A stretch of 64,000 bases of DNA from Sphingobacterium sp. (GCA_031277685.1 JAITLV010000280.1:124001-188000); one strand, 5' to 3'; positions 27,739 through 36,925 are shown, numbered from the stretch's first letter. Numbers and translations: made by a program. Notes: a model not told the origin generated them from the sequence alone.

Positions 27739-29858
27739 TCATAGCCAGTATACACCACCTTACTTTTCCTGTTGAAGACCCGCTGCTCAAGTTTTTTATT
27801 GAGCTGCTGATTATATTACTGGTACCCTTGCTGCTCAACAAAATAAAAATCCCGCATCTGTTGGGCCTGCTGGTGGCCGGTGCCATTGTTGGTCCTTATG
27901 GTTTCAACCTCCTATCGCGGGATAGTAGTGTGGTTGTGACCGGTACGACGGGCTTACTGTATATTATGTTTCTGGCGGGACTGGAGATTGATATGGGGGA
28001 TTTTAAAAAGAATAAATGGAAAAGTATTACGTTTTCCGGCTATACTTTTTTAGCTCCTTTTATCCTCGGATTTGTCGGGGGCCACTATCTCCTGCACTTT
28101 TCGCTGCCAACATCGATCTTATTTGCGAGTTTATTCTCCTCTCATACCCTGATTGTGTACCCGCTGGTCAGTAGCCTGGGCATCGCAAAAAATCCGGCCG
28201 TCAATATTACGGTCGGTGGCACGATGATTACAGACGTGCTCTCGCTATTGGTATTGGCTGTGATCGTGGGACTTTCCCAGGGCGATGTGGGCGCAGCATT
28301 CTGGATTCGGCTGAGCATTTCTATGCTCGCATTTGCCCTCGTTGTGCTGCTGGTCTTCCCGCTGATTGCCCGCTGGTTTTTTAAAAATGTGGCCGATAAG
28401 ATATCCCAATATATATTTGTGGTCGTGATGATTTATCTGGCATCGATTTTGGCCGAACTCGCGGGTATTGAATCCATCATCGGCGCCTTCTTTGCCGGAC
28501 TGGCACTCAATCGGCTGATCCCACATACGTCTTCACTGATGAATAGGATCGAGTTTGTGGGTAATGCGATTTTCATTCCTTTTTTTCTGATCAGTGTCGG
28601 CATGCTGATTGATTTTTCAGCCTTTATTAAAAGCTGGGAGACGCTTGGCGTGGCCGCCATTATGCTTGTGGCATCCATTGGTGGTAAATATATTGCTGCC
28701 ATCCTGACCCAAAAGACTTTTCGCCTGAGCAAAGAGGAGGGGCTGCTTATTTTTGGAATGAGTTCGGCATCTGCTGCGGCAACATTGGCCGCGGTCATGG
28801 TCGGTTATAATATCGTCCTGGGGCAGACAGCCGATGGTGAACCGATTCGTCTGCTCAATGAACATGTGCTGAATGGTAGTATTCTGCTGATCCTGATTTC
28901 CTGTACCATATCCTCCTTTGTCTCGATGGCGAATGCACAGCGTATCGCAGAGGCAGACCGGGAGAATACCATTGCGGGGGATAAACTGCCAAATGCCAAT
29001 ATCCTATTGCCGATCAATAGTGAGCAGATGACCGAAAAAATGATCAATCTGGGGTTGTTAATCCGCACAAAAGCAAAAGCGGATCAGCTCTTTGCTTTAA
29101 ATATCATCAGTGAGGATAAAAATGAATCTTCAGTCAAGAACGCGGAAAAAATCCTCGAAGCAGCGGCCAAACTGGGGGCGGCGGTAGATGTACAGGTGCA
29201 GCCAATCACACGTCATGATAACGAAGTTGTGGCCGGTATCAATAATGTGATCAAGGAAAAATCCATTACGGACCTGATCATTGGTCTTGACAAGGACAAA
29301 GGTTTTTCAACTTCTTTTATGTATAATCTGTACAATGGTTACCTCAAAAATGAGCATGTAAACCTGATTTTATACCGCGCTATCCAGCCTATTTCAACGG
29401 TAAAAGAATATGTGGTGCTGATCCCGCCATTGGCGTACAGGGAATCTGGATTTTTTGAGGCTTTGTCGAAAATTTGGAATATTGCCCGTAATTCGGGCTC
29501 ACCTTTGAAATTTTATAGCACTGCGGATATTATTGAAATCCTCCATCGGATCATAAAAAAATCGGCCGTTGAAGCCTCATTTGTCAGTATAGTCAACTGG
29601 ACCGAAGTGGATCAGGTCATCACTGATCTAAAATCAGATCAGGGACTGATTGTGCTGATGGCCGATCGCAACCGCTTTTCCTATAAATCTCCGATCCATA
29701 CCATTACGCAGTATCTGAATGAAAACCGGATCGAAAATAACTATCTGCTGATTTATCCATACACGGAAAGTGATACGGATGCTGCAGAAAAGCGTGCGAT
29801 CAACAACCACCAAGACTTTGCTGAAATTGGTAAGCTGATACAGAAGGTGTTTCGCTAA
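27735..29858 (+). CDS. CPA2-type cation:proton antiporter with C-terminal cytoplasmic domain
   Basis: A 707-residue inner-membrane protein. Residues about 15-400 form 12-13 hydrophobic helices with the Na_H_Exchanger signatures LLYIMFLAGLEID and GAFFAGLALNRL. About 300 hydrophilic residues (about 425-707) follow, with two universal-stress-protein-like halves (ANILLPINS and LILYRAIQP segments), a layout common in Bacteroidota antiporters. There is no TrkA-N/RCK domain of the KefB type. It would exchange Na+ or K+ for protons. It is co-transcribed behind a small coiled-coil lipoprotein and ends at a strong terminator. Confidence 0.85.
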   Translation: MIIASIHHLTFPVEDPLLKFFIELLIILLVPLLLNKIKIPHLLGLLVAGAIVGPYGFNLLSRDSSVVVTGTTGLLYIMFLAGLEIDMGDFKKNKWKSITFSGYTFLAPFILGFVGGHYLLHFSLPTSILFASLFSSHTLIVYPLVSSLGIAKNPAVNITVGGTMITDVLSLLVLAVIVGLSQGDVGAAFWIRLSISMLAFALVVLLVFPLIARWFFKNVADKISQYIFVVVMIYLASILAELAGIESIIGAFFAGLALNRLIPHTSSLMNRIEFVGNAIFIPFFLISVGMLIDFSAFIKSWETLGVAAIMLVASIGGKYIAAILTQKTFRLSKEEGLLIFGMSSASAAATLAAVMVGYNIVLGQTADGEPIRLLNEHVLNGSILLILISCTISSFVSMANAQRIAEADRENTIAGDKLPNANILLPINSEQMTEKMINLGLLIRTKAKADQLFALNIISEDKNESSVKNAEKILEAAAKLGAAVDVQVQPITRHDNEVVAGINNVIKEKSITDLIIGLDKDKGFSTSFMYNLYNGYLKNEHVNLILYRAIQPISTVKEYVVLIPPLAYRESGFFEALSKIWNIARNSGSPLKFYSTADIIEILHRIIKKSAVEASFVSIVNWTEVDQVITDLKSDQGLIVLMADRNRFSYKSPIHTITQYLNENRIENNYLLIYPYTESDTDAAEKRAINNHQDFAEIGKLIQKVFR

Positions 29859-29871
29859 CTGATCTTCTTGA

Positions 29872-29924
29872 TGTTTGCTTGGTAGTTTACTAAAATTAAA
29901 ACTACTAGGCAAACAAGTTTTTTT
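29872..29924 (+). terminator. Intrinsic terminator after the antiporter
   Basis: A 17-base stem with two G-U pairs (29872-29888 with 29899-29915), a ten-base loop, and seven T at 29918-29924. It lies 14 bases after the stop. Confidence 0.85.
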
Positions 29925-29965
29925 AGCCGAGGGAAGCCGTTAAAAACAAGGCTCTTGCCTAACAA

Positions 29966-30009
29966 GCAACAGCAGGTCGTCGGCTGCCGGAAGTTCGAAG
30001 GCCTGTAGG
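29966..30009. repeat. Intergenic repeat element, copy B
   Basis: The second copy of the 44-base element at 16148-16191 (36/44 identical, same orientation), in the 331-base gap 29859-30189. The flanks are not obviously similar beyond a short AGGC/TTG-rich stretch upstream. Confidence 0.6.
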
Positions 30010-30138
30010 TGAAAGTGGTTGATGGCCGCCAGCAGGTGTCAACTATATCGGCCGTATGAACAGACAAATTTACGAAGAAATATAAAAACGGTTTCTCATT
30101 GGGTAAATAGCCTTTTTACGCTGTTTTTGTTAGTAAAA

Positions 30139-30170
30139 TTTGCTTATTGATTAATTTTTACGTATACTTG
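30139..30170 (+). promoter_or_regulatory. Candidate promoter of the gpsA-ggpPS operon
   Basis: TTTG (30139-30142), a 20-base spacer and TATACTTG (30163-30170) fit the Bacteroidota -33/-7 pattern with one mismatch. A transcript from here would begin about 13 bases before the ATG at 30190. Confidence 0.55.
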
Positions 30171-30189
30171 TAAAGTAATAGATAACCCG

Positions 30190-31223
30190 ATGGTAAAAAC
30201 TTTCTGTTTTTGCCTCCTTAAAAACCCCAACAATTTGAATGAGATTAGTGTGATAGGTGGTGGGAGTTGGGCCACGGCCCTGGTTAAAATTTTGACAGAA
30301 AATGGCAGTTTTGTGCATTGGTATATGCGGCGCTCCGGACAGGTGCGTGCGATCAATGAAGATGCTGTCAACCCTGACTACCTATCGTTTTTAAAACTTG
30401 ACAATACAAAAATTCATGCGTCTGATCAGTTGGACGAGATCCTGGCCCGATCGAAGGTGATCCTTTTCGTCGTACCCAGCGCACAGCTGCCTGGCGTCTG
30501 CGCAGCAATTCCCAAAGGGGGGCTTGCCGAAAAATTTGTACTTACTGCCATCAAAGGGACCGTCGGTCCGGACAATCTACTTCCAAGCGCTTATCTTTCC
30601 AGCTATTTTGGTCTGAAAAATTCCCAGCAGGCGATGATCGCAGGCCCTTGCCATGCCGAGGAAATCGCGCGGAATAAGAAAACCTACATGACGCTATGTG
30701 GTCCCAATGAACCTGTTATCAGGAAGATCGCAAAGGGATTTGCTTCTACGTATATGCAGGTCAACTATAGTGCGGACATGCTAGGGGTGGAGTACGCGGC
30801 CATCTACAAAAATGTGGTCGGTATTGTCTGTGGCATGGCCGAAGGACTGCATTATGGCGACAACTTTATGGCTGTGCTGGTCTCCAATGCCATTGACGAA
30901 CTCCAGCAGCTGCTGCAGGCCGTGGGTGCTGGAAATGCCCGACTGGTAGCTCAACCTATTTGGGGGACCTGTTGGTAACAGGTTATTCCGCACATAGTCG
31001 CAATCGGACTTTTGGCAAATATCTCGGTCAGGGATATTCGGTTTTTCAAGCACAGCAGCTGATGGGGATGGTGGCCGAAGGGTACTTCGCAACCAAAGGA
31101 TTGATGGCAACCGTAAGCAGCCTCGGACTCAACTTGCCCTTGCTGCAGACAGCCTATCGGGTACTCTATAACCACATGGCTGCACTGGATGAATGTAAAC
31201 TTTTAGAAAGGAATTTAAGATAA
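30190..31223 (+). pseudogene. gpsA: Glycerol-3-phosphate dehydrogenase [NAD(P)+], frameshifted
   Basis: This would be GpsA, which reduces dihydroxyacetone phosphate to sn-glycerol-3-phosphate. The first frame encodes about 250 matching residues, with a dinucleotide motif VIGGGSWATAL, the IAGPCHAEE segment and the catalytic-lysine segment YKNVVGIVCGMAEG. It then runs off into RLVAQPIWGTCW and a stop at 30976-30978. The conserved continuation (STYLGDLLVTGYS, then SRNRTFG) is in the frame one base back and runs to 31223. The break lies at about 30943-30950 and is explained by loss of one base. Start is ATG 30190, or TTG 30235 closer to the family N-terminus. The GgpPS gene begins two bases after the stop. 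Confidence 0.85.
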
Positions 31224-31224
31224 T

Positions 31225-33462
31225 ATGATATTAGCAACAGATTTAGATGGAACATTTTTGGGCGGCAAAATGGAAGACCGCCTCAGATTATATAGATTGA
31301 TTAAGACGAGCCCGAATATACAGCTGGTTTTTGTGACGGGAAGGGGGCTGGAATCGGTGCTGCCTTTGCTGAGCGACCCGCTTATTCCGGTGCCGGACTT
31401 TATTATCGCCGACGTGGGCGCCACGGTTGTCAACGGCCACAGCCTGGAATCGATTGAGCCGCTGCAGAGTGAGATTGAAGAAAAATGGCCGCAAACCTAT
31501 GCCATCCGGGCAGCACTGGAGGAAATTCCGCAATTGCAGTACCAACATGTGCCACAACAGCGCCGGAGCTCTTTTTACTATGACGCTGCGGTAGACCACA
31601 GCTTGATACAGCAGGTTGCTGACCAGTATGGCTGTGATATCATTACCTCAGCTGACAAATACCTGGACCTCCTCCCCAAGGGTGTTAATAAGGGGACAAC
31701 GTTAAAGAAGCTGGTTGAATTTTTGGCTGTCGATGCAGATGATGTGATGGTCGCCGGTGATACGCTCAATGACCTAGCTTTATTTCAGATTGGCTTTCGG
31801 GGTGTGGCTGTCGGAAAATCTGAAGTAGGGCTACTACAGGCCATTGATCAGCTGGATACGGCTTATCCGGCGGAAGCAGCGGGAGCTGGCGGTATACTGG
31901 AATATATGGGCAAATACCGCCCGTTTCAGCAGCTGATCCGTGAAGAGCAAAAGATCGCACCTCAAAAGCGGAAGTCCAAAAAATCCGATCAGCTGGTGAT
32001 GGTGTATCACCGACTGCCTTTTGAAAAGGAATCGCTCAATGGCAAAACTGTGCGGGTAGCGCCCAAAAGTCCCAATGGTATTATTCCTTCGTTGCTGGGC
32101 TTATTCGAAAAGGGGCGTTCGGGGCTCTGGATTGGTGAGGAGGTGTTGCAGCCGGATGGCCAGCCTGTACCAAATCAGCTGGTCGATGAAAGTAGATATC
32201 CCAACTTGGTCGCCTCCACCATATCCTTGTCAAAAGAGGATATCGATACCTTCTACCGGGTATTCTCCAAGGAGGCTTTCTGGCCGACCATCTTTTCCTT
32301 TGTGGACCGTGCAAAGTTCAACCACGAGGATTGGGATCATTACCTGATGATCAACAAGCGTTTTGCCGAGCGTATCGCAAGCGAGGCGGACGAGGGGGCG
32401 CTGGTCTGGATCCATGAATATAACTTGTGGATGGTACCCTCTTTTCTAAAGACCATGCGTCCCGATCTGAAAATAGGCTTCTTTCACCATACAGCTTTCC
32501 CGGCAGCTGATATTTTTAATATTATTCCCTGGCGCAAGGAGATTATCGGTAGCCTGTTGCTCTGCGATTTTATCAGTTTTCATATCCCACGCTATGTAGA
32601 GAATTTCGTGGATGTGATCCGCAGCCATACGCCTTTTAAAGTAATCAAAAAGGTGGATGTCGCCAATCAGTTTCTGACCTACAGCTGTGCGCTTGGGGTA
32701 GATCAGATGACGAAGATTATTGAGGTGGACGGGCGACAGATCCGGCTGGGTGCACAACCGGTGGGTGTCAACAGGGATCATATCGAACAGATACTGTCGA
32801 ATGATCGGGTGAAGGCGGAAATCCATGCGCTCAAACAAAGCAAAGCCGAATCGGGAATAACACGTATCGTCTCCATCGAACGTCTGGATTATGTCAAAGG
32901 ACCCTTGGAAAAAATCCAGGCTTTTGGCGAATTTCTTGCAGAGTATCCCGAATTTAGGGGTAAAATTGAACTGGTCAATGTCTGTACACCGCCATCACAG
33001 GGGATGACGATTTACGATGAAATCCGGGATCAGGTGAATCAGGCGGTGGGTGAGATCAATGGTAAATACGCAACGATGAACTGGACGCCAATCCAATACT
33101 TTTACAGGGCACTGCCATTTGAAGAAGTGGTTAAGCACTATGCGCTGAGCGATATCGCCTGGATCACGCCTTTGCGGGATGGCCTGAATCTGGTGGCAAA
33201 GGAATACATTGCTACACATGGGCTGTTGGAGACCGCTGGGATCTTGGTGCTGTCGGAGTTTGCAGGTGCCTCAGTCGAACTGCCTTATGCTATACTGACC
33301 AATCCTTATGACCGTAAGAGTATGAAGGATGCACTCCTGAAAGCTTTGGTCATGGAACCTGGCGAGGCGCAGGTCCGGGCACGTAGGCTGTATGAGCACA
33401 TTGAACATTACGATATTCATTACTGGGGAAAGGATTTTGTGAAAGAGCTTGAAAGATCCTAA
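31225..33462 (+). CDS. ggpPS: Bifunctional glucosylglycerol-phosphate phosphatase/synthase (HAD-GT20 fusion)
   Basis: A 745-residue fusion. Residues 1-240 are a HAD phosphatase of the sucrose-phosphatase-like group: Asp6-x-Asp8 nucleophile, Lys152-Lys156 region, and the GDTLND segment with Asp179 and Asp183. Residues about 255-745 are a GT20 retaining glycosyltransferase, with HEYNLWMVP (397-405), FFHHTAFP (419-426), the RLDYVKG nucleotide-binding segment and PLRDGLNLVAKEY. The segment HHTAFPAADIFNIIPWR is closer to GgpS than to OtsA, which reads HIPFPTPEIF at that place. GgpS joins ADP-glucose to glycerol-3-phosphate, and the phosphatase releases the osmolyte glucosylglycerol. The adjacent gpsA supports this. 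A trehalose-6-phosphate activity is the alternative. Confidence 0.8.
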   Translation: MILATDLDGTFLGGKMEDRLRLYRLIKTSPNIQLVFVTGRGLESVLPLLSDPLIPVPDFIIADVGATVVNGHSLESIEPLQSEIEEKWPQTYAIRAALEEIPQLQYQHVPQQRRSSFYYDAAVDHSLIQQVADQYGCDIITSADKYLDLLPKGVNKGTTLKKLVEFLAVDADDVMVAGDTLNDLALFQIGFRGVAVGKSEVGLLQAIDQLDTAYPAEAAGAGGILEYMGKYRPFQQLIREEQKIAPQKRKSKKSDQLVMVYHRLPFEKESLNGKTVRVAPKSPNGIIPSLLGLFEKGRSGLWIGEEVLQPDGQPVPNQLVDESRYPNLVASTISLSKEDIDTFYRVFSKEAFWPTIFSFVDRAKFNHEDWDHYLMINKRFAERIASEADEGALVWIHEYNLWMVPSFLKTMRPDLKIGFFHHTAFPAADIFNIIPWRKEIIGSLLLCDFISFHIPRYVENFVDVIRSHTPFKVIKKVDVANQFLTYSCALGVDQMTKIIEVDGRQIRLGAQPVGVNRDHIEQILSNDRVKAEIHALKQSKAESGITRIVSIERLDYVKGPLEKIQAFGEFLAEYPEFRGKIELVNVCTPPSQGMTIYDEIRDQVNQAVGEINGKYATMNWTPIQYFYRALPFEEVVKHYALSDIAWITPLRDGLNLVAKEYIATHGLLETAGILVLSEFAGASVELPYAILTNPYDRKSMKDALLKALVMEPGEAQVRARRLYEHIEHYDIHYWGKDFVKELERS

Positions 33463-33490
33463 TATTTAAAAAATCACTTTTTTATAAAAT

Positions 33491-33543
33491 AAATTGAAGC
33501 AATGCAGGCCAAACGCCCCGTTTGGCCTGCATTGCTTCAATTT
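33491..33543. terminator. Long perfect hairpin terminator between convergent genes
   Basis: Arms 33491-33514 and 33520-33543 are perfectly complementary over 24 bases around a five-base GC-rich loop. The ends are A-rich and T-rich, so it works in both directions. It lies between ggpPS and the broken serine hydrolase gene. The remainder of the gap to 33691 shows nothing recognisable. Confidence 0.85.
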
Positions 33544-33691
33544 GATTGAGCTAAATTAACGATGTCTTAAATCTCCTCTTGCTGTCTACCAGCGTCTGGA
33601 AGTCGATCGCTAGTGTGAGCTTGCAGCAACACAGGGCAACAAAGTAATATAGCCAAGGATTGGCCTCCTATCGCTAAAAGAGAAATAAATG

Positions 33692-34808
33692 TCAGTATGG
33701 ATAGGATTCTCCCAAATATTCCAAAATTTTTTTTGCGAATCCAGAGGCAAAGAAGTTATCTGAATTCGATAATATCACTAATCCGACCTTCTCTTTTCGA
33801 TAGAAATGACAGTATGATCTTGCACCAGCATTACTTCCTGAATGAAAGTATCTGATTTTATTGTTGATCTTTTTATAAGGAAAACCTAGACTTCGAAATA
33901 ATCCATCACTTTCAGGGGGTAAGCTGGTCTGCAACGTTAAAAGTTCATTGGCAATAGAATCATGTCTGTTCATGAGCGCAATAATAAATCTTGAATAGGC
34001 CATTGCATTCGTGACTAACCCACCAGCAGCGTCAAACTGTTGTTGGTCATTTGTCTGACCATGTATTGGACTACCCGCAATATGACCAAATGCTTTTCGA
34101 TTGTTAGCCGACGAGGTCAAAATAAAATCCATAGGGGAACAATGCAACGGATCGACAATCAGCTGATGGAAATAATCATTCAATTGACTAGCTGAAGCGT
34201 CCAGTCGATATAACATAAACCGTTTTAAAAATTGATATCCTTCTCCTGAATATCCTGATTGGGTACCTGGCAAAAACCTGAATGTTAACTTTTCGCCCGG
34301 AACCTCCCGCCAATTCACCCATCCAGAGCAATGGTTGAGTATTTTTCTAACCGTCAGGTTTTTATAATAAAAAGGGGCTGAATAATCTACTGCTGCATCC
34401 ATATAGGATGTGTATATGGGGCTATCTAAGTCGAGTACATTCTGCTCTTTTAAAAGCAACGTGAAATAGGCAAATAGAGGTTTGGAAAGGGAGCAGGCCT
34501 CGAAGGGTGGATGAATCCACTGGTTCCATGGTTTGCAAATTTTTTAGGCCTAGGTTCTCATAAAATACCACTTGCCCATCATTGACGATAGCAAGGGAGA
34601 GACCCGGGATATCCAATTTGACCATTTCATGCAATAGAAATTGTCTGAGATCGGATGTGGATATATATTTTCCACTTATCGTTTTAATCCTTTCTTTTAC
34701 TATCGCTCGAATCTGCCCCTTATCCTGTTGAGCGAATGCTGAGGAACAGAATATTATCAAAAGTGCGATAAGAAATCCGATGCAATGACGATTCAGTCTT
34801 TTTTCCAC
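33692..34808 (-). pseudogene. Beta-lactamase-family serine hydrolase, frameshifted
   Basis: A class-C-beta-lactamase-fold serine hydrolase broken in two. The first frame (34808 to 34506) encodes a signal peptide (ending SSAFAQ) and the start of the domain (LDIPGLSLAIVNDGQVVFYENLGL). At about 34505 the family reading passes into another frame with FEACSLSKPLFAYFTLLLKEQ, which contains the catalytic Ser-x-x-Lys, and continues to the stop at 33692. One extra base or two missing bases would explain the break. Without frameshifting the product lacks the active serine. The rest of the domain (HCSGWVN, YSGEGYQFL, HSGSNAGAR) is intact, so the inactivation is recent or an error. It overlaps the preceding serine hydrolase gene by 16 bases. 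Confidence 0.8.
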
Positions 34809-36187
34809 ATCAACTGATTTAGATTTAACAGGGTAATCTTTCCATCTTTGTCGGTCGTAAATTCGAAACGAATGGATCTGCCCGTTTGATCTTCGAGGAC
34901 CATTGCATTATTGCCTGAGAATTTCAGTGCTGTATGAGCGAAGAGGTCTTTTAAATAGCTCGTATATAACTTGCCTTCTTTTTGGTATAGCTGTATAGAT
35001 TCTGCTCCACCCATCAGTCTATAATTCCCGACATATTGTTGCAGATCGGTGACCGGATGCGCTGCAAATGCAGGCAGAACCAAACTTGAAATATAGGCAT
35101 CAAATCGGTTGAATTCAAAATCGCTTGTGTTGGTCAAGATGACCCATCCAATTTCAAGCCTGGGATGAATGACTATTTCACAGCGAAAGCCCAGCATTGC
35201 ACCCTCATGTCTTAAGTAGGGGTAATCTCGTTGCCAGCCGATGCCCAATGATTGCATCATCCGAATGGACTTCTGTGCAAGTAAGTGGGAGCTGTTAGCT
35301 CTAAATTGTGCGCTGATAAATTTAGCGAGGTCGTTGGCGCTAGAATACATGCCCGATGCTGGAGACATGGCATTGGCATAATAATCTGGTGTCTGAACAA
35401 AGTGTTTTTGTGCATGGAGGAATCTATAGCCTTTCGCTAGGATATTTTCTTTACTGCTAATGGTTCCGACCCCGGTATTGGTAAGTCCCAGCGGCCCGCA
35501 GATAACCGATTTTATATAGTTGTCATAGCTCGTATTGACAGCTCGTTCTAATGCCAATCCCAATAAGCTATAACCTAAATTGGAATAATGACGCTGATTA
35601 ATAGGGAGGTACTCAAAACTTGGATATTCCTTTTGAATCTTACCGAGAGCATTTAGAAAAGCAGTTTTACTCGATGAGTTGAGGGATGTTACTTCTTTCT
35701 TCGTAATCAGTAACTTTTCGACGTCGTTGAACAATTCAAATTCCGAAGGGGAGTTGCGGGGAAGACCAGAAGTATGGGTAGCTAGCGCTAAAAAGGATGT
35801 CGCCTCGGCCTTGCCTTCAAGAGTTGTTCCCTTAAATTCAGGGACATATTTTCGAACATCATCTTCCAGATTGATCAATCCTTTTTCCCATAACTGCATC
35901 AACATCGTCGCTGTAAACATTTTGGTAATGGATTGAATCTGATATTTTGAGTCAATAGTTGCCGGGATTTTCTGTTCCAGATCTGTGAAACCATCCGCAC
36001 CCGAAAAAATAATGGAATCCCGATGGACCACAGCTAGAACAACGCTAGGCGCGTGGTAACGCTCTTTGAATCCATTGATCCCAATCGCCAGTTGCTTGCG
36101 GATAGAATCGTTTAAACCCATTTGGGCAAGTGTTGGTTGGACGAGCGTACTAAGTAGGAGAACTAAATTAAATGTTAATTTTTTCAT
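34793..36187 (-). CDS. Serine hydrolase, beta-lactamase/penicillin-binding family
   Basis: A 464-residue exported protein with signal peptide ending PTLAQ. It has the class C beta-lactamase fold: Ser86-Ile-Thr-Lys89 (SITK), the Tyr-Ser-Asn motif in RHYSNLGYSLL, the HTSGLPR segment after the first motif, and a C-terminal domain of about 100 residues (PVTDLQQYVGNYRL onward) typical of such hydrolases. These enzymes are usually D-aminopeptidases, esterases or peptidases rather than antibiotic resistance factors. The ATG at 36187 is taken; ATG 36193 is two codons upstream. A TACATTTG -7-like box at 36209-36202 suggests its own promoter with a very short leader. It is followed by a broken paralogue. 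Confidence 0.85.
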   Translation of the reverse strand: MKKLTFNLVLLLSTLVQPTLAQMGLNDSIRKQLAIGINGFKERYHAPSVVLAVVHRDSIIFSGADGFTDLEQKIPATIDSKYQIQSITKMFTATMLMQLWEKGLINLEDDVRKYVPEFKGTTLEGKAEATSFLALATHTSGLPRNSPSEFELFNDVEKLLITKKEVTSLNSSSKTAFLNALGKIQKEYPSFEYLPINQRHYSNLGYSLLGLALERAVNTSYDNYIKSVICGPLGLTNTGVGTISSKENILAKGYRFLHAQKHFVQTPDYYANAMSPASGMYSSANDLAKFISAQFRANSSHLLAQKSIRMMQSLGIGWQRDYPYLRHEGAMLGFRCEIVIHPRLEIGWVILTNTSDFEFNRFDAYISSLVLPAFAAHPVTDLQQYVGNYRLMGGAESIQLYQKEGKLYTSYLKDLFAHTALKFSGNNAMVLEDQTGRSIRFEFTTDKDGKITLLNLNQLMWKKD

Positions 36188-36280
36188 CGACATATTTTTA
36201 ACAAATGTATTCTATTTCAGTTTGTTATATTATGCCAGGAGCTGCGTCATTCTTGCGCCATTTTTATGTCATAAGCAGTA

Positions 36281-36925
36281 TCAGAGTATATTGGGTATAA
36301 ATTGAATTGAACGCTTCATTCTATTGAGATCAAATGAGATAACTAAGGTGGTGATCAGATGGAAAGATAGCATAAACCAATAAACCCAAACAAATAGAGG
36401 GATGTCGAGAATGGATGTTGGAATAGAAGGAAAACAGACGATAGAAAGTGGTGCTGCTATCATCAGTATAATTGTCGCAATTGACCATATCATTTGAAAA
36501 CTAAGGATTTTTAAAGCAAGATCTTTATAAATTGTATGTGCTAGTCTCTTTTTGAACAGAAAATAAAAAATAGGAACTGACAGCATGTTGGCAAAAGGGA
36601 TCAACAAGACAATAAGTGAGCTGAAATTAATGTATTTAATTTCGGTATTGCTTTCGTAAGGCCTTTGGATACCGTCGATTGGTTCAATGGCTGATACCTC
36701 TTGGTGTCGGTCAGTTTTCTTTTCATCCAGATCCTCCAAATCAAAATAGATAGTCTGAGGGTCTATATCGAGTGCCAAGCATAGGGTTTTTATGACATAA
36801 GGACTTCCCTTGGATTCATTTTTTTCTATCCGTTGGATGGTGCGGAGTGAGATCCCCGAAAGATTTGCCAGTTCCTGTTGCGATAATCTTTTCTCGTGTC
36901 GTAGTTGTTTTAAATTTTTTTTCAT
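36281..36925 (-). CDS. XRE-family regulator with C-terminal membrane domain
   Basis: A 214-residue protein. Residues 5-56 form a Cro/C1-type helix-turn-helix (LSQQELANLSGISLRTIQRIE). A charged linker follows, then about four membrane helices (roughly 98-118, 134-152, 160-180, 184-205). The DNA-binding domain is therefore tethered to the inner membrane, with a membrane region resembling DUF4870-type proteins. The ATG at 36925 is chosen because the upstream in-frame ATG at 36964 adds only 13 residues with no fold. It lies 93 bases upstream of the serine hydrolase pair on the same strand and may control it. The signal sensed is unknown. Confidence 0.8.
   Translation of the reverse strand: MKKNLKQLRHEKRLSQQELANLSGISLRTIQRIEKNESKGSPYVIKTLCLALDIDPQTIYFDLEDLDEKKTDRHQEVSAIEPIDGIQRPYESNTEIKYINFSSLIVLLIPFANMLSVPIFYFLFKKRLAHTIYKDLALKILSFQMIWSIATIILMIAAPLSIVCFPSIPTSILDIPLFVWVYWFMLSFHLITTLVISFDLNRMKRSIQFIPNIL

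Noticed and set aside
29855..30067. 70-codon reading on the - strand over repeat copy B
   Set aside because: It spans a terminator and the repeat. Its similarity to the reading over copy A comes from the repeat itself, not from a supported gene.
30940..30980. Programmed ribosomal frameshift in gpsA
   Set aside because: The TTTGGGGG run lies after the point where the conserved residues change frame, and no slippery heptamer or stimulator was seen at the actual break. A one-base deletion is simpler.
31225..33462. Trehalose-6-phosphate synthase/phosphatase (OtsA/OtsB fusion)
   Set aside because: The order (phosphatase first), the HHTAFPAADIFNIIPW segment and the gpsA neighbour fit GgpPS better. 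Kept as the alternative, since only an assay can settle it.
33590..33660. Possible third copy of the 44-base repeat
   Set aside because: Only a short GGAAGT-type match exists; the rest does not align.
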